Of a stretch of 46,612 nucleotides of DNA, positions 7,661 to 15,196 are shown in pieces. The stretch is taken from assembly GCF_030849505.1 (NCBI RefSeq), contig NZ_JAUJFI010000023.1, forward strand, positions 1-46,612, read 5' to 3'. Below the pieces are notes generated by a model, which did no database searches, was not told the DNA's origin, and saw nothing but the letters and a program-made list of their open reading frames with translations. A program made the position numbers and the translations under genes. This DNA comes from Azospirillum isscasi (lineage in GTDB: Bacteria; Pseudomonadota; Alphaproteobacteria; Azospirillales; Azospirillaceae). Position 1 is the stretch's first letter. Each line of letters begins with the position of its first letter.

Positions 7661-9010
7661 ATGAGCAAGCGCGGCGACTCCGGCACCACCGGCGGCCTGT
7701 TCGAGGCGGGCGCCCCCCGCCCGCTGGCCGACCGGCTGCGCCCGCGCAGCCTGGGCGAGGTCGTCGGGCAGGAGCATCTGCTGAAGCCCGACGGGCCGCT
7801 GGGCCGCATGGTCGCCGCGCGGCGGCTGGCCTCCATGATCCTGTGGGGGCCGCCCGGCTGCGGCAAGACGACCATCGCGCGGCTGCTCGCCTTGTCCACC
7901 GACCTGCATTTCGAACCGCTGTCGGCGGTCTTCTCCGGCGTCGCCGACCTTCGCAAGGTCTTCGACGCGGCCCGGGCCAGACGCGCGGCGGGGCAGGGCA
8001 CGCTGCTGTTCATCGACGAGATCCACCGCTTCAACCGGTCTCAGCAGGACGGCTTCCTGCCCTATGTGGAGGACGGCACCGTCACGCTGGTCGGCGCCAC
8101 CACCGAGAATCCGTCCTTCGAGCTGAACGCGGCGCTGCTGTCGCGCGCCCAGGTCTTCGTTCTGAACCGGCTGGACGACGCGGCGCTGGAGAAGCTGCTG
8201 GCGCGGGCGGAGGCGGAGACGGGCCGCCCGCTGCCGCTGACGCCGGACGCGCGGTCCGCGCTGAAGGCGATGGCGGACGGCGACGGGCGCTTCTGCCTGA
8301 ACCTGTGCGAGGAGCTGTTCGCCCTGCCGGTGCCGGAGGACGGCGCGCTGCTGGACAACAACGCGCTCGCCACCGCCATCCAGCGCCGCGCCCCGCTCTA
8401 CGACAAGGCGCAGGAGGGGCACTACAACCTCATCAGCGCGCTTCACAAGTCGCTGCGCGGGTCGGACACCGACGCGGCGCTTTACTGGTACGCGCGGATG
8501 CTGGAGGGCGGGGAGGACCCGCGCTACATCGCCCGCCGGCTGACGCGCTTCGCGGTGGAGGACATCGGCATGGCCGACCCCAACGCCCTGTCGCAGGCCA
8601 CCGCCGCCTGGGAAGCCTATGAGCGCCTGGGCAGCCCGGAGGGCGAACTGGCCATCGCCCAACTGGTGATCTATCTGGGGACGGCGCCCAAGTCGAACGC
8701 CGGCTACACCGCCTACAAGAGCGCGGTGCGCGCCGCCAAGGAAACCGGCAGCCTGATGCCGCCCAAGCACATCCTGAACGCGCCGACCAAGCTGATGAAG
8801 CAGATCGGCTACGGCAAGGGGTACGAGTACGACCACGACACCGCGGACGGCTTTTCCGGCCAGAACTATTTCCCGGACGGGATGGCGCGCCGCCAATTCT
8901 ACCAGCCGGTGGAGCGCGGTTTCGAACGGGAGATCAGGAAGCGCCAGGACTATTGGGCGCGGCTGCGCGACCGCAAGGCGTCGGAGGGCGAGGACGGCGG
9001 AAGCGCATGA
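7661..9010 (+). CDS. rarA: Replication-associated recombination protein A (RarA/MgsA AAA+ ATPase)
   Basis: Clamp-loader-like AAA+ ATPase that acts at stalled or collapsed replication forks; the eukaryotic counterpart is Mgs1/WRNIP1. The 449 residues show Walker A GPPGCGKT (63-70), Walker B LLFIDE (115-120) followed by IHRFN, and a sensor-1 region with VGATTENPSFELN. The C-terminal tetramerisation part contains GTAPKSNAGYTAYK and the end motif NYFPDGMARRQFYQP. ATG at 7661 aligns with the usual N-terminus. Its stop overlaps the next gene's start by four bases (ATGA), so the two are probably co-translated. Confidence 0.96.
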   Translation: MSKRGDSGTTGGLFEAGAPRPLADRLRPRSLGEVVGQEHLLKPDGPLGRMVAARRLASMILWGPPGCGKTTIARLLALSTDLHFEPLSAVFSGVADLRKVFDAARARRAAGQGTLLFIDEIHRFNRSQQDGFLPYVEDGTVTLVGATTENPSFELNAALLSRAQVFVLNRLDDAALEKLLARAEAETGRPLPLTPDARSALKAMADGDGRFCLNLCEELFALPVPEDGALLDNNALATAIQRRAPLYDKAQEGHYNLISALHKSLRGSDTDAALYWYARMLEGGEDPRYIARRLTRFAVEDIGMADPNALSQATAAWEAYERLGSPEGELAIAQLVIYLGTAPKSNAGYTAYKSAVRAAKETGSLMPPKHILNAPTKLMKQIGYGKGYEYDHDTADGFSGQNYFPDGMARRQFYQPVERGFEREIRKRQDYWARLRDRKASEGEDGGSA

Positions 9011-9918
9011 CGACGGGCGACGCGGTTCCACTGTTCCCGCGCTTCATCGCCATCGACTGGTCGGGCGCCACGGGCAAGCGCTACGCCGGGATCGCGGTGG
9101 CGGAGTGCGGCGCCGGCGGGCCGCCCCGGATCGTCGCGCCCGTGGACCGGCTCTGGTCGCGCACCGCCGTGTTCGACTGGCTGCTGGACGGGGTGGAGCG
9201 CGGCCCGGCGCTGATCGGGATCGACTGCGCCTTCTCGCTGCCCTTCGCTGTCGCCGGACGCTATTTCCGCGATCCCGATGCGGCGACGGTGTTCGACCTG
9301 TGGGACCGGGTGGAGGCGGTGGCCGGGGCGGAACCGGACTTCGCCGGCGGCAGTTTCACGGCGCATCCGGACTATGGAACGGATTTCTGGCGGACCGGGA
9401 CGCAACCGGACTGGTACCGCGACCCGCACCGGCTGACCGAGCGGGTGTGCCGCGCCGACGGCTGCGGCAGCCCGCAGAGCCCCTACAAGCTGATCGGCGC
9501 CAAGCAGGTGGGGAAGGGCGGGTTGGCCGGGATGCGGATGCTGCGCGCCCTGAAACGGGCGGCGCCGGGGCGTGTGGCGGTCTGGCCTTTCGACCCGCCG
9601 CAGCCCGGCATGAGCGTTTTCTGCGAGATCTACCCACGCCTGTTCCTGATGCGCGCTGGCTTCGGCCTGCGCAAGATCCGCGACGGTGCGGCGGTGGACG
9701 CCGCGCTGGCCGCCCTCGGCTCGCCGCCCGCCGGACTGTCCGGGGCGGTGACCGACCACGACGCGGACGCGCTGGTCTCCGCGGCGGGGCTGCGCTGGCT
9801 GGCCGGACGGGCCGAGGTGTGGACGCCGCCGGCCATGGACGCGCAGGCGCGGCGGCAGGAAGGCTGGATCTTCGGCGTGGGCGACCGGAACACGGGGAAT
9901 CCGGTGCCCGGCGCGTGA
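9007..9918 (+). CDS. Predicted RNase H-fold nuclease (DUF429-like)
   Basis: A 303-residue protein with the strand-plus-acid pattern of the DUF429 / RNase H-like group: FIAIDWSG (13-20, D17), LIGIDCAFSLPF (69-80, D73), FCEIYPRLF (205-213, E207) and a C-terminal TDHDADALVSAAGLRWL helix (D250, D252, D254). These acids are well placed for two-metal nuclease chemistry, but activity is inferred. ATG at 9007 overlaps the rarA stop by four bases, and crcB follows after 67 bases. The translational coupling to rarA hints at a role near replication or recombination. The family call is from motif style and should be checked. Confidence 0.7.
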   Translation: MTTGDAVPLFPRFIAIDWSGATGKRYAGIAVAECGAGGPPRIVAPVDRLWSRTAVFDWLLDGVERGPALIGIDCAFSLPFAVAGRYFRDPDAATVFDLWDRVEAVAGAEPDFAGGSFTAHPDYGTDFWRTGTQPDWYRDPHRLTERVCRADGCGSPQSPYKLIGAKQVGKGGLAGMRMLRALKRAAPGRVAVWPFDPPQPGMSVFCEIYPRLFLMRAGFGLRKIRDGAAVDAALAALGSPPAGLSGAVTDHDADALVSAAGLRWLAGRAEVWTPPAMDAQARRQEGWIFGVGDRNTGNPVPGA

Positions 9919-9924
9919 CAAGCC

Positions 9925-9961
9925 GCCGCATTTCTGGCTCTATGCGGCACGGGAAACCCGT
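9925..9961 (+). promoter_or_regulatory. Tandem hairpins in front of crcB
   Basis: GCCGCAT (9925-9931) pairs with ATGCGGC (9942-9948), and ACGGG (9949-9953) pairs with CCCGT (9957-9961). They occupy the 67-base gap before crcB. They do not show the conserved core of the fluoride riboswitch, so I call them only a candidate leader structure or a weak terminator. Confidence 0.4.
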
Positions 9962-9985
9962 CGTCCCGTCCGTTCCGGAGGCCCC

Positions 9986-10387
9986 GTGATCGCATCCCCG
10001 TCCACGCTCGCCGCGGTCGCCCTTGGCGGCGCCGTCGGCTCGGCGGCGCGTTATCTGCTGATGACGGCGGTCGGCCACTGGCTCGGCACGCAGTTTCCCT
10101 ATGGGACGCTGATCGTGAACGCCATCGGCTGCTTCACCATGGGCGTGCTGGTGGAACTGGCGGCGCTGGTGTGGTCGCCCTCGCCGGAGCTGCGCGCGCT
10201 GCTGATGGTGGGGGTTCTGGGCGGGTTCACCACCTTCTCCTCCTTCACGCTGGACGTCGGCGTGCTGGTGGGGCGGAACGCCCTGCCGGCGGCGGCGGGT
10301 TACATCCTGGCCTCGATGGTGCTGACCATCGCGGGTTTCTTTGCCGGCCTCGCGGCCGTGCGTTCTCTTGTTTCGGTGCCCGTTTGA
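9986..10387 (+). CDS. crcB: Fluoride channel CrcB/Fluc
   Basis: A small inner-membrane fluoride exporter that works as a dual-topology dimer and protects enzymes such as enolase from fluoride. The 133 residues show the family signatures GGAVGSAARY (14-23), YGTLIVNAIGCF and GGFTTFSSF, with four hydrophobic segments. The start is GTG at 9986 with GGAG five bases upstream. It overlaps rluC by three bases, and rarA plus the RNase H-like gene lie just upstream, so this is probably one operon. I see no fluoride riboswitch in the leader. Confidence 0.95.
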   Translation: MIASPSTLAAVALGGAVGSAARYLLMTAVGHWLGTQFPYGTLIVNAIGCFTMGVLVELAALVWSPSPELRALLMVGVLGGFTTFSSFTLDVGVLVGRNALPAAAGYILASMVLTIAGFFAGLAAVRSLVSVPV

Positions 10388-11406
10388 TGAGTGAGAACAA
10401 AGCCCCCAGCGTGGAAACCCGGACCGTGACGTCCGACGAGGCCGATGTCCGCCTCGACCGCTGGTTCAAGCGCCATTTCCCCGACGTGGGGCACGGCTAT
10501 CTGCAGAAGCTGCTGCGCACCGGCCAGATCCGCGTGGACGGCAAGCGGGCGGAGACCTCGACGCGGCTCGCCGCCGGCCAGTCCATCCGCATCCCGCCGC
10601 TGGCCGACTGGGCCAAGCCGGAGGCCGCCGCCGCGGCCCCGGCGCCGAAGAAGCCGGCCATGTCGGACAAGGACGTCGCGGCGCTCCAGGCGCTGGTGCT
10701 CTTCAAGGACGGCGACGTCATCGCGCTGAACAAGCCGGCGGGGCTGGCCGTGCAGGGCGGCACCAACACCACCAAGCATCTCGACGCCATGCTGGACGCC
10801 CTGCGCTTCGACGCGAAGGAGCGGCCCAAGCTGGTCCACCGGCTGGACAAGGACACCTCGGGCGTCCTGCTGCTGGCGCGCAACACCTTCGCGGCGTCCA
10901 AGCTGACGGAGATGTTCCGGGGCCGCGACGTGCGCAAAATCTACTGGGCCGCCACGGTCGGCGTGCCGAAGCCCTACCAGGGCAAGATCGACCTGGCGCT
11001 GGCCAAGGAAGGCGGGCCGCAAGGCGAGCGGGTGGCCGGCGACGAGGACGACGGCAAGCGCGCCATCACCTACTACTCGGTGCTGGAGAATCTGGGCAAG
11101 CAGGCGGCCTTCGTCGCCATGTGGCCGCGCACGGGCCGCACCCACCAGCTCCGCGTCCACATGAACGCCATCGGCACGCCGATCCTGGGCGACGGGAAAT
11201 ACGCCGGTCAGGGGGCCATGCTGCCGGGGGCCGAGGTCCCGAAGAAGCTGCACCTGCACGCCCGCCGCCTGATCCTGCCGCACCCGCGCGGCGGCAACCG
11301 GACGATCGACGTGACGGCGCCGCTGCCGGACCACATGCTGACGACCTGGAAGTATCTGGGCTTCAGCGCCAGCCTGAAGGGCGACCCGTTCGAGGGGGTC
11401 GAGTAA
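10387..11406 (+). CDS. rluC: RluC/RluD-family 23S rRNA pseudouridine synthase
   Basis: Isomerises specific uridines in 23S rRNA to pseudouridine. The 339-residue protein has an N-terminal S4 RNA-binding domain (about 20-70, with RLDRWFKRHFP and LLRTGQIRVDG), a short Ala/Pro/Lys linker (78-92), and the catalytic domain. The catalytic motif HRLDKDTSG (151-159) holds D154, and the later GRTHQLRVHMNAIG stretch is also typical. ATG at 10387 overlaps the crcB stop. In related bacteria a HAD phosphatase and ATP12 usually follow; here a GntR-BenE pair and a repeat element intervene. The exact target uridines cannot be read from sequence. Confidence 0.93.
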   Translation: MSENKAPSVETRTVTSDEADVRLDRWFKRHFPDVGHGYLQKLLRTGQIRVDGKRAETSTRLAAGQSIRIPPLADWAKPEAAAAAPAPKKPAMSDKDVAALQALVLFKDGDVIALNKPAGLAVQGGTNTTKHLDAMLDALRFDAKERPKLVHRLDKDTSGVLLLARNTFAASKLTEMFRGRDVRKIYWAATVGVPKPYQGKIDLALAKEGGPQGERVAGDEDDGKRAITYYSVLENLGKQAAFVAMWPRTGRTHQLRVHMNAIGTPILGDGKYAGQGAMLPGAEVPKKLHLHARRLILPHPRGGNRTIDVTAPLPDHMLTTWKYLGFSASLKGDPFEGVE

Positions 11407-11417
11407 AGGCGGGATTT

Positions 11418-11536
11418 TTCGCCACGAAGACACGAAGGACACAAAGATTCACGAAAGCGTACGGGATGGTGGCCGGACAATTCCCTGTGGGAACCTTTTT
11501 GTGAAGTTCTTTGTGCCTTTGTGTCTTCGTGGTGAA
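11418..11536. repeat. Intergenic inverted-repeat element (CACGAAGACACGAAG type)
   Basis: A left arm at 11418-11452 and a right arm at 11501-11536 are inverted and about 85-90 percent alike. They share the CCACGAAGACAC core, with a small central hairpin TTCCC/GGGAA at 11481-11493. From memory, this motif recurs in intergenic regions of many environmental bacteria. It is non-coding, is markedly less GC-rich than its surroundings, and sits just after rluC at the left edge of the GntR-BenE insert. Confidence 0.75.
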
Positions 11537-11559
11537 TCGCCCCCATCGAAAGCACGCCG

Positions 11560-12249
11560 TCATCCCGCCTCGCGCGCGCTCAAGAACGCCGCGAGCTGTT
11601 CCGCCGCCTGCCCGACATGCTCGGCAACAAGGCGGCAGGCCGTATCGGCATCCCCCTCCCGGCAGGCCGCCAGCAGCGCCCGGTGCTCGTCCTGCGACCG
11701 CGGCAGATAGCCCAGCGCCGCGAACTGGAAGCGCAGATAGCGGTCGGCGGCCAGCAGATGCTGCTCGGCCAGGGCCAGCAGCCGGGGGCGCCCGGCCCGC
11801 GCGTAGAGCGTCATGTGGAAGCGCCGGTTCAACTCTCCCATGCGGCCCGGATCGGCTTCTCCATCCATCTCCGCGATCAGTTCCTCCGCCTGATCGAGGT
11901 CCGCCGCTGTGAGCGCGGGCAGCGACAGGCGCAGCGCCATCGGCTCCAGCGCCATGCGGATCGCCCCGATGTCGGCGCCGTCCGCCGCCGAGATCTCCGC
12001 CACGACCGCCCCGCGGTGCGGATGGAACTCGGCCAGAGCCCGCGCCTCCAACTGGCGCAGCGCCTCGCGCACCGGCATGCGGCTGACCCCGAAGGTGTCC
12101 GCCAGCTCCTCCTGCCGCAGCGGCGTGCCGGGCGCGATGACGCCGGTCAGGATCGCCTCGCGCAGGGTCGTCTCCACGAACTCCGCGGCGGTGCGGTAGC
12201 GCGGCTGCGTCCGGGATACGAGGCGCGACAGCCCGTCGTTGGGGGCCAT
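11560..12249 (-). CDS. GntR-family (FCD domain) transcriptional regulator
   Basis: A DNA-binding regulator, probably a repressor responding to a small carboxylate. From ATG at 12249 the 229-residue protein has an N-terminal winged helix (about 20-85; EELADTFGVSRMPVREALRQLEARAL) and an all-helical FCD effector domain (about 90-215) with candidate metal ligands in LNRRFHMTLY and SQDEHRALL. GGAG lies eight bases upstream of this start; the longer open frame to 12342 crosses the operator and is rejected. It is divergent from the benE-like transporter over 83 bases holding a perfect palindrome, so it likely controls both. The effector is unknown; benzoate or a relative is a guess from the neighbour. 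Confidence 0.9.
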   Translation of the reverse strand: MAPNDGLSRLVSRTQPRYRTAAEFVETTLREAILTGVIAPGTPLRQEELADTFGVSRMPVREALRQLEARALAEFHPHRGAVVAEISAADGADIGAIRMALEPMALRLSLPALTAADLDQAEELIAEMDGEADPGRMGELNRRFHMTLYARAGRPRLLALAEQHLLAADRYLRFQFAALGYLPRSQDEHRALLAACREGDADTACRLVAEHVGQAAEQLAAFLSAREAG

Positions 12250-12272
12250 GCGTGATCTCCGCTTGTCAGGAT

Positions 12273-12284
12273 ATTGGATCCAAT
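12273..12284. promoter_or_regulatory. Palindromic operator candidate between gntR and benE
   Basis: ATTGGATCCAAT is a perfect 12-base palindrome in the 83-base divergent gap, 24 bases from the regulator start and 49 bases from the transporter start. FCD-type GntR proteins bind short palindromes in their own control regions, so this is the obvious binding site. The match is seen directly; the regulatory role is inferred. Confidence 0.7.
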
Positions 12285-12332
12285 CTATCACCGATCCTTC
12301 CACCCCGCATCCCTGACGGAGGGTTCCGCGCC

Positions 12333-13544
12333 ATGGCTTCATCCGACTCCGCTCCGGTGTCAGTCCCTTCGGCTGGCCTGTCCCTGCGCGCGGTGGGCGC
12401 CGGCCTGCTGGCGGCCCTCGTCGGCTACGCCAGTTCGGTGGCGGTGGTCATCCACGGGCTGACCGCCGTGGGGGCAAGCACGGAGCAGGTGGTTTCCGGC
12501 CTCGTCCTGGTCGGTTTCGCCATGGGCTTGACGGCGATGGGGCTGAGCCTTTACCGGCGCAAGCCGATCAGCATCGCCTGGACCACGCCCGGCATGGCGC
12601 TCCTGGCCGCCACCGGCGCGGTGGAGGGCGGGTTCGCCGCCGCGGTGGGGGCCTTCGTGGTGACCGGCGTGCTGATCGTGATCGCCGGGCTGTGGTCGCC
12701 GCTGGGCCGCTGGATCGCCGCGATCCCCAAGCCGCTGGCGAACGGCATGCTGGCCGGCATCCTGCTGAAGCTGTGCCTCGCCCCCTTCCTCGCGGTGTCG
12801 CAGGCGCCGGGCGTGGCGCTTCTGGTGCTGGCGACCTGGGCGGTGGTCGGACGGGTGGCGCGGCTCTACGCCGTGCCCGCCGCGGTGGCGGTGGCGCTGG
12901 GGGCGATGGCGCTGGACTCCTCCGGCGGGGCGGCCCTGTCCGGAGCGGCGTGGCCGGGCGTGGCCTTCGTCCAACCGGTCTTCACCTGGGAGGCGATGGT
13001 GGGCATCGCGCTGCCGCTGTTCGTCGTCACCATGGCGTCGCAGAACATCCCCGGCCTCGCCGTCCTGGCGACCTACAACTACGCGCCGCCGACCCGCCCG
13101 ATCTTCCTGGCGACGGGGGCGGCCTCCGCCCTGACGGCGCTGGGCGGGGCGCCGACCGTCAACCTCGCCGCCATCACCGCGGCGCTCTGCGCCAGCCCGG
13201 ACGCCGACCCGAACCCGGCGCGGCGCTGGCAGGCGGCCTTCGTGAGCGGCGTCGGCTACATCCTGTTCGCCGCGCTGGCCGGGGTGACCGCTGTCATGGT
13301 CACCCGCTCCCCGCCGATCCTGATCGAGGCGGTGGCCGGGCTGGCGCTGGTGGGGGCCTTCGGCTCCGCCCTGATGGGGGCGGTGCAGGCGGAGGCGAAC
13401 CGGACCGCCGCCCTGGTCACGCTGCTGGTCACCGCCTCGGGCCTGTCCTTCGCGGGGGTGGGGTCGGCCTTCTGGGGATTGCTGCTGGGTGGGGCGGTGC
13501 ATCTGCTCCATTGGCGCCCGGCGGTGCTGCAACCGGCTAAGTGA
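12333..13544 (+). CDS. benE: BenE/YdcO-type benzoate transporter
   Basis: An inner-membrane proton-coupled importer of the benzoate:H+ symporter family. The 403 residues form about 12 hydrophobic segments. Family-like motifs are TTPGMALLAATGAVEGGFAAA, IPKPLANGMLAGILLKLC, MASQNIPGLAVL and GGAPTVNLAAITAALCASPDADP, the last close to the known helix-break region. ATG at 12333 has GGAGGG at 12318-12323; the frame upstream to 12252 overlaps the operator. No benzoate catabolic genes lie nearby, so the real substrate may be another aromatic acid. It is divergent from the GntR regulator. Confidence 0.9.
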   Translation: MASSDSAPVSVPSAGLSLRAVGAGLLAALVGYASSVAVVIHGLTAVGASTEQVVSGLVLVGFAMGLTAMGLSLYRRKPISIAWTTPGMALLAATGAVEGGFAAAVGAFVVTGVLIVIAGLWSPLGRWIAAIPKPLANGMLAGILLKLCLAPFLAVSQAPGVALLVLATWAVVGRVARLYAVPAAVAVALGAMALDSSGGAALSGAAWPGVAFVQPVFTWEAMVGIALPLFVVTMASQNIPGLAVLATYNYAPPTRPIFLATGAASALTALGGAPTVNLAAITAALCASPDADPNPARRWQAAFVSGVGYILFAALAGVTAVMVTRSPPILIEAVAGLALVGAFGSALMGAVQAEANRTAALVTLLVTASGLSFAGVGSAFWGLLLGGAVHLLHWRPAVLQPAK

Positions 13545-13637
13545 TGCCGATGGCATCACCCTTTCGATCAATGTCAAGGCATTGATCTGCCGGGTCTGAC
13601 GGCCGGAAAACAATGCAAGCGATTATTTTCCGGCCGT
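13541..13637. terminator. Run of three perfect hairpins after benE
   Basis: Three stems follow one another: GTGATGCC/GGCATCAC (13541-13548, 13552-13559, overlapping the stop codon), GATCAATG/CATTGATC (13566-13573, 13580-13587), and ACGGCCGGAAAA/TTTTCCGGCCGT (13599-13610, 13626-13637). The last has an A-rich entry and a T4 inside its stem, so it can work as a terminator in both directions. The set separates benE from the HAD gene. Confidence 0.6.
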
Positions 13638-13704
13638 ATGAGTTGCGCTTTCGCAGTGCGGACCGCATAAGTCCGGTACGACCCGCGTCCCGGAGGCGTT
13701 TCCC

Positions 13705-14394
13705 TTGAGCAGTTCAGCGAATGGCCGCCCGCTGCGGCTGGCCCTTTTCGATTGCGACGGCACGCTGGTGGACAGCCAGTTCGCCATCATCGACTCCATG
13801 ACCAGCGCCTGGGCCGCCCACGGGCTGGGCGAGCCGGACCCGCTGGAGGTGCGCCGCATGGTCGGGCTGCCGCTGGTGCAGGCGGTGGCGCTGCTGCTGC
13901 CGGACCTGGACACCGACCGGCACGTCGCCGTCGCGGAAAGCTACAAGGACGCCTTCGCCGCGCTGCGCCGCCGCGGCGACCTGCACGAGCCGCTGTTCCC
14001 CGGCCTCATCGACACGCTGGACGCGCTGGAGGCCGAGGGCGTGCTGCTGGGCGTGGCGACCGGCAAGTCGCGGCGCGGGCTGGACGCCGTGCTGGCCCAC
14101 CACGGGCTGACGCACCGTTTCGCCACCTTGCAGACCAGCGATTTCGGCCCCGGCAAGCCGCACCCGGACATGGTCCACCGCGCTCTGGCCGAAACCGGCG
14201 CGGAGGCGGCGGAGACGGTCGTGATCGGCGACACCACCTACGACATGCAGATGGCCCGCAACGCCCGGGTCGCGGCGGTGGGCGTCTCCTGGGGCTACCA
14301 CGCGGTGGCCGAACTGGAGGCCGCCGGGGCCGACCGCATCGTCCATCGTGGGCGCGAGGTGGCCGATGCCGTGCTGGCCCTGTTGGATCGCTAG
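13705..14394 (+). CDS. HAD-superfamily hydrolase, phosphoglycolate phosphatase-like
   Basis: A cytosolic phosphatase of the HAD-IA group. The 229 residues show motif I LFDCDGTLVDS (nucleophile D16, acid D18), motif II in GVATGKSRRGL, the motif III lysine in FGPGKPHPDM, and motif IV GDTTYDMQMA. The cap domain lies at about 25-90. The start is TTG at 13705, set by GGAGG eight bases upstream; no ATG or GTG fits between it and motif I. ATP12 follows after 36 bases, an arrangement common in alphaproteobacteria. Substrate specificity cannot be told; phosphoglycolate or another small phosphate ester is likely. Confidence 0.88.
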   Translation: MSSSANGRPLRLALFDCDGTLVDSQFAIIDSMTSAWAAHGLGEPDPLEVRRMVGLPLVQAVALLLPDLDTDRHVAVAESYKDAFAALRRRGDLHEPLFPGLIDTLDALEAEGVLLGVATGKSRRGLDAVLAHHGLTHRFATLQTSDFGPGKPHPDMVHRALAETGAEAAETVVIGDTTYDMQMARNARVAAVGVSWGYHAVAELEAAGADRIVHRGREVADAVLALLDR

Positions 14395-14430
14395 TCGTTG
14401 GATCGATAAGAGACAAGCCGAAGGACTCCG

Positions 14431-15129
14431 ATGAAGCGCTTCTACAAGACCACCTCCGTCGCGGAGGCCGCCGGCGGCGGCTTCGAGGTGCGCCTGGACA
14501 ACCGCCCGATCCGCAGCCCGGCCAAGGCCCCGCTGGTCTTCGCGAGCTGGCCGCTGGCCCAGGCCGTCGCCGCCGAGTGGGAGGCGCAGCCCGAGGACAT
14601 CAGCCCCGACAGCATGCCGCTGATGCAGCTCGCCAGCACGGCGGTGGACCTGATCGGCAAGGGCCGCGCCGCCATCGTGGACGGGGTGGCCGCCTACGCC
14701 GAGACGGACCTGCTCTGCTACCGCGCGGAGCATCCCAGGTCGCTGGTGGAGCGGCAGGCGCAGCACTGGCAGCCGCTGCTGGACTGGGCGACCCTGCGCT
14801 ACGACGCGCCGCTGCACGTCAACGCCGGGCTGATGCCCAAGCCGCAGCCGCCGGAGGCGCTGCGTGCCCTGCGCAACGCGGTGGAAGCCTACGACGACTG
14901 GACCCTGTCGGCGCTCCAGACCGCCACCGGCTCCTGCGGGTCGCTGATCGTGGCGCTGGCGCTGGTCGAAGGGCGCATCGACGCCGAGGAGGCGTTCGCG
15001 GTGTCGCAACTCGACGAGACCTTCCAGATCGAAGCCTGGGGCGAGGACCCGGAGGCGACCAAGCGCCGCGCCGCCCTGCGCGTGGACATCGCCGCCTGCC
15101 GCCGCTTCGTGGACCTGCTGCGGGCGTAG
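14431..15129 (+). CDS. ATP12-family F1-ATPase assembly chaperone
   Basis: ATP12 proteins bind the alpha subunit of F1-ATPase during assembly; homologues occur in mitochondria and alphaproteobacteria, which supports the lineage. The 232-residue product opens MKRFYKTTSVAEAAGGGFEV, then LDNRPIRSPAKAPLV, and carries AYAETDLLCYRAEHP and TGSCGSLIVALALVEG, all typical of the family. ATG at 14431 follows AAGGAC upstream. It is the last gene of the rluC / HAD / ATP12 cluster, here split by the GntR-BenE insert. Confidence 0.94.
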   Translation: MKRFYKTTSVAEAAGGGFEVRLDNRPIRSPAKAPLVFASWPLAQAVAAEWEAQPEDISPDSMPLMQLASTAVDLIGKGRAAIVDGVAAYAETDLLCYRAEHPRSLVERQAQHWQPLLDWATLRYDAPLHVNAGLMPKPQPPEALRALRNAVEAYDDWTLSALQTATGSCGSLIVALALVEGRIDAEEAFAVSQLDETFQIEAWGEDPEATKRRAALRVDIAACRRFVDLLRA

Positions 15130-15196
15130 GCACGGGTGCCGCTTCCGGTGTATCCAGACCGGAGAGCACAGCTTTCACGCGCCGGATGCCCCGCCT

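Noticed and set aside
9919..9985. Fluoride riboswitch before crcB
   Set aside because: Looked for because it is common there; the conserved core is not present, only two simple hairpins.
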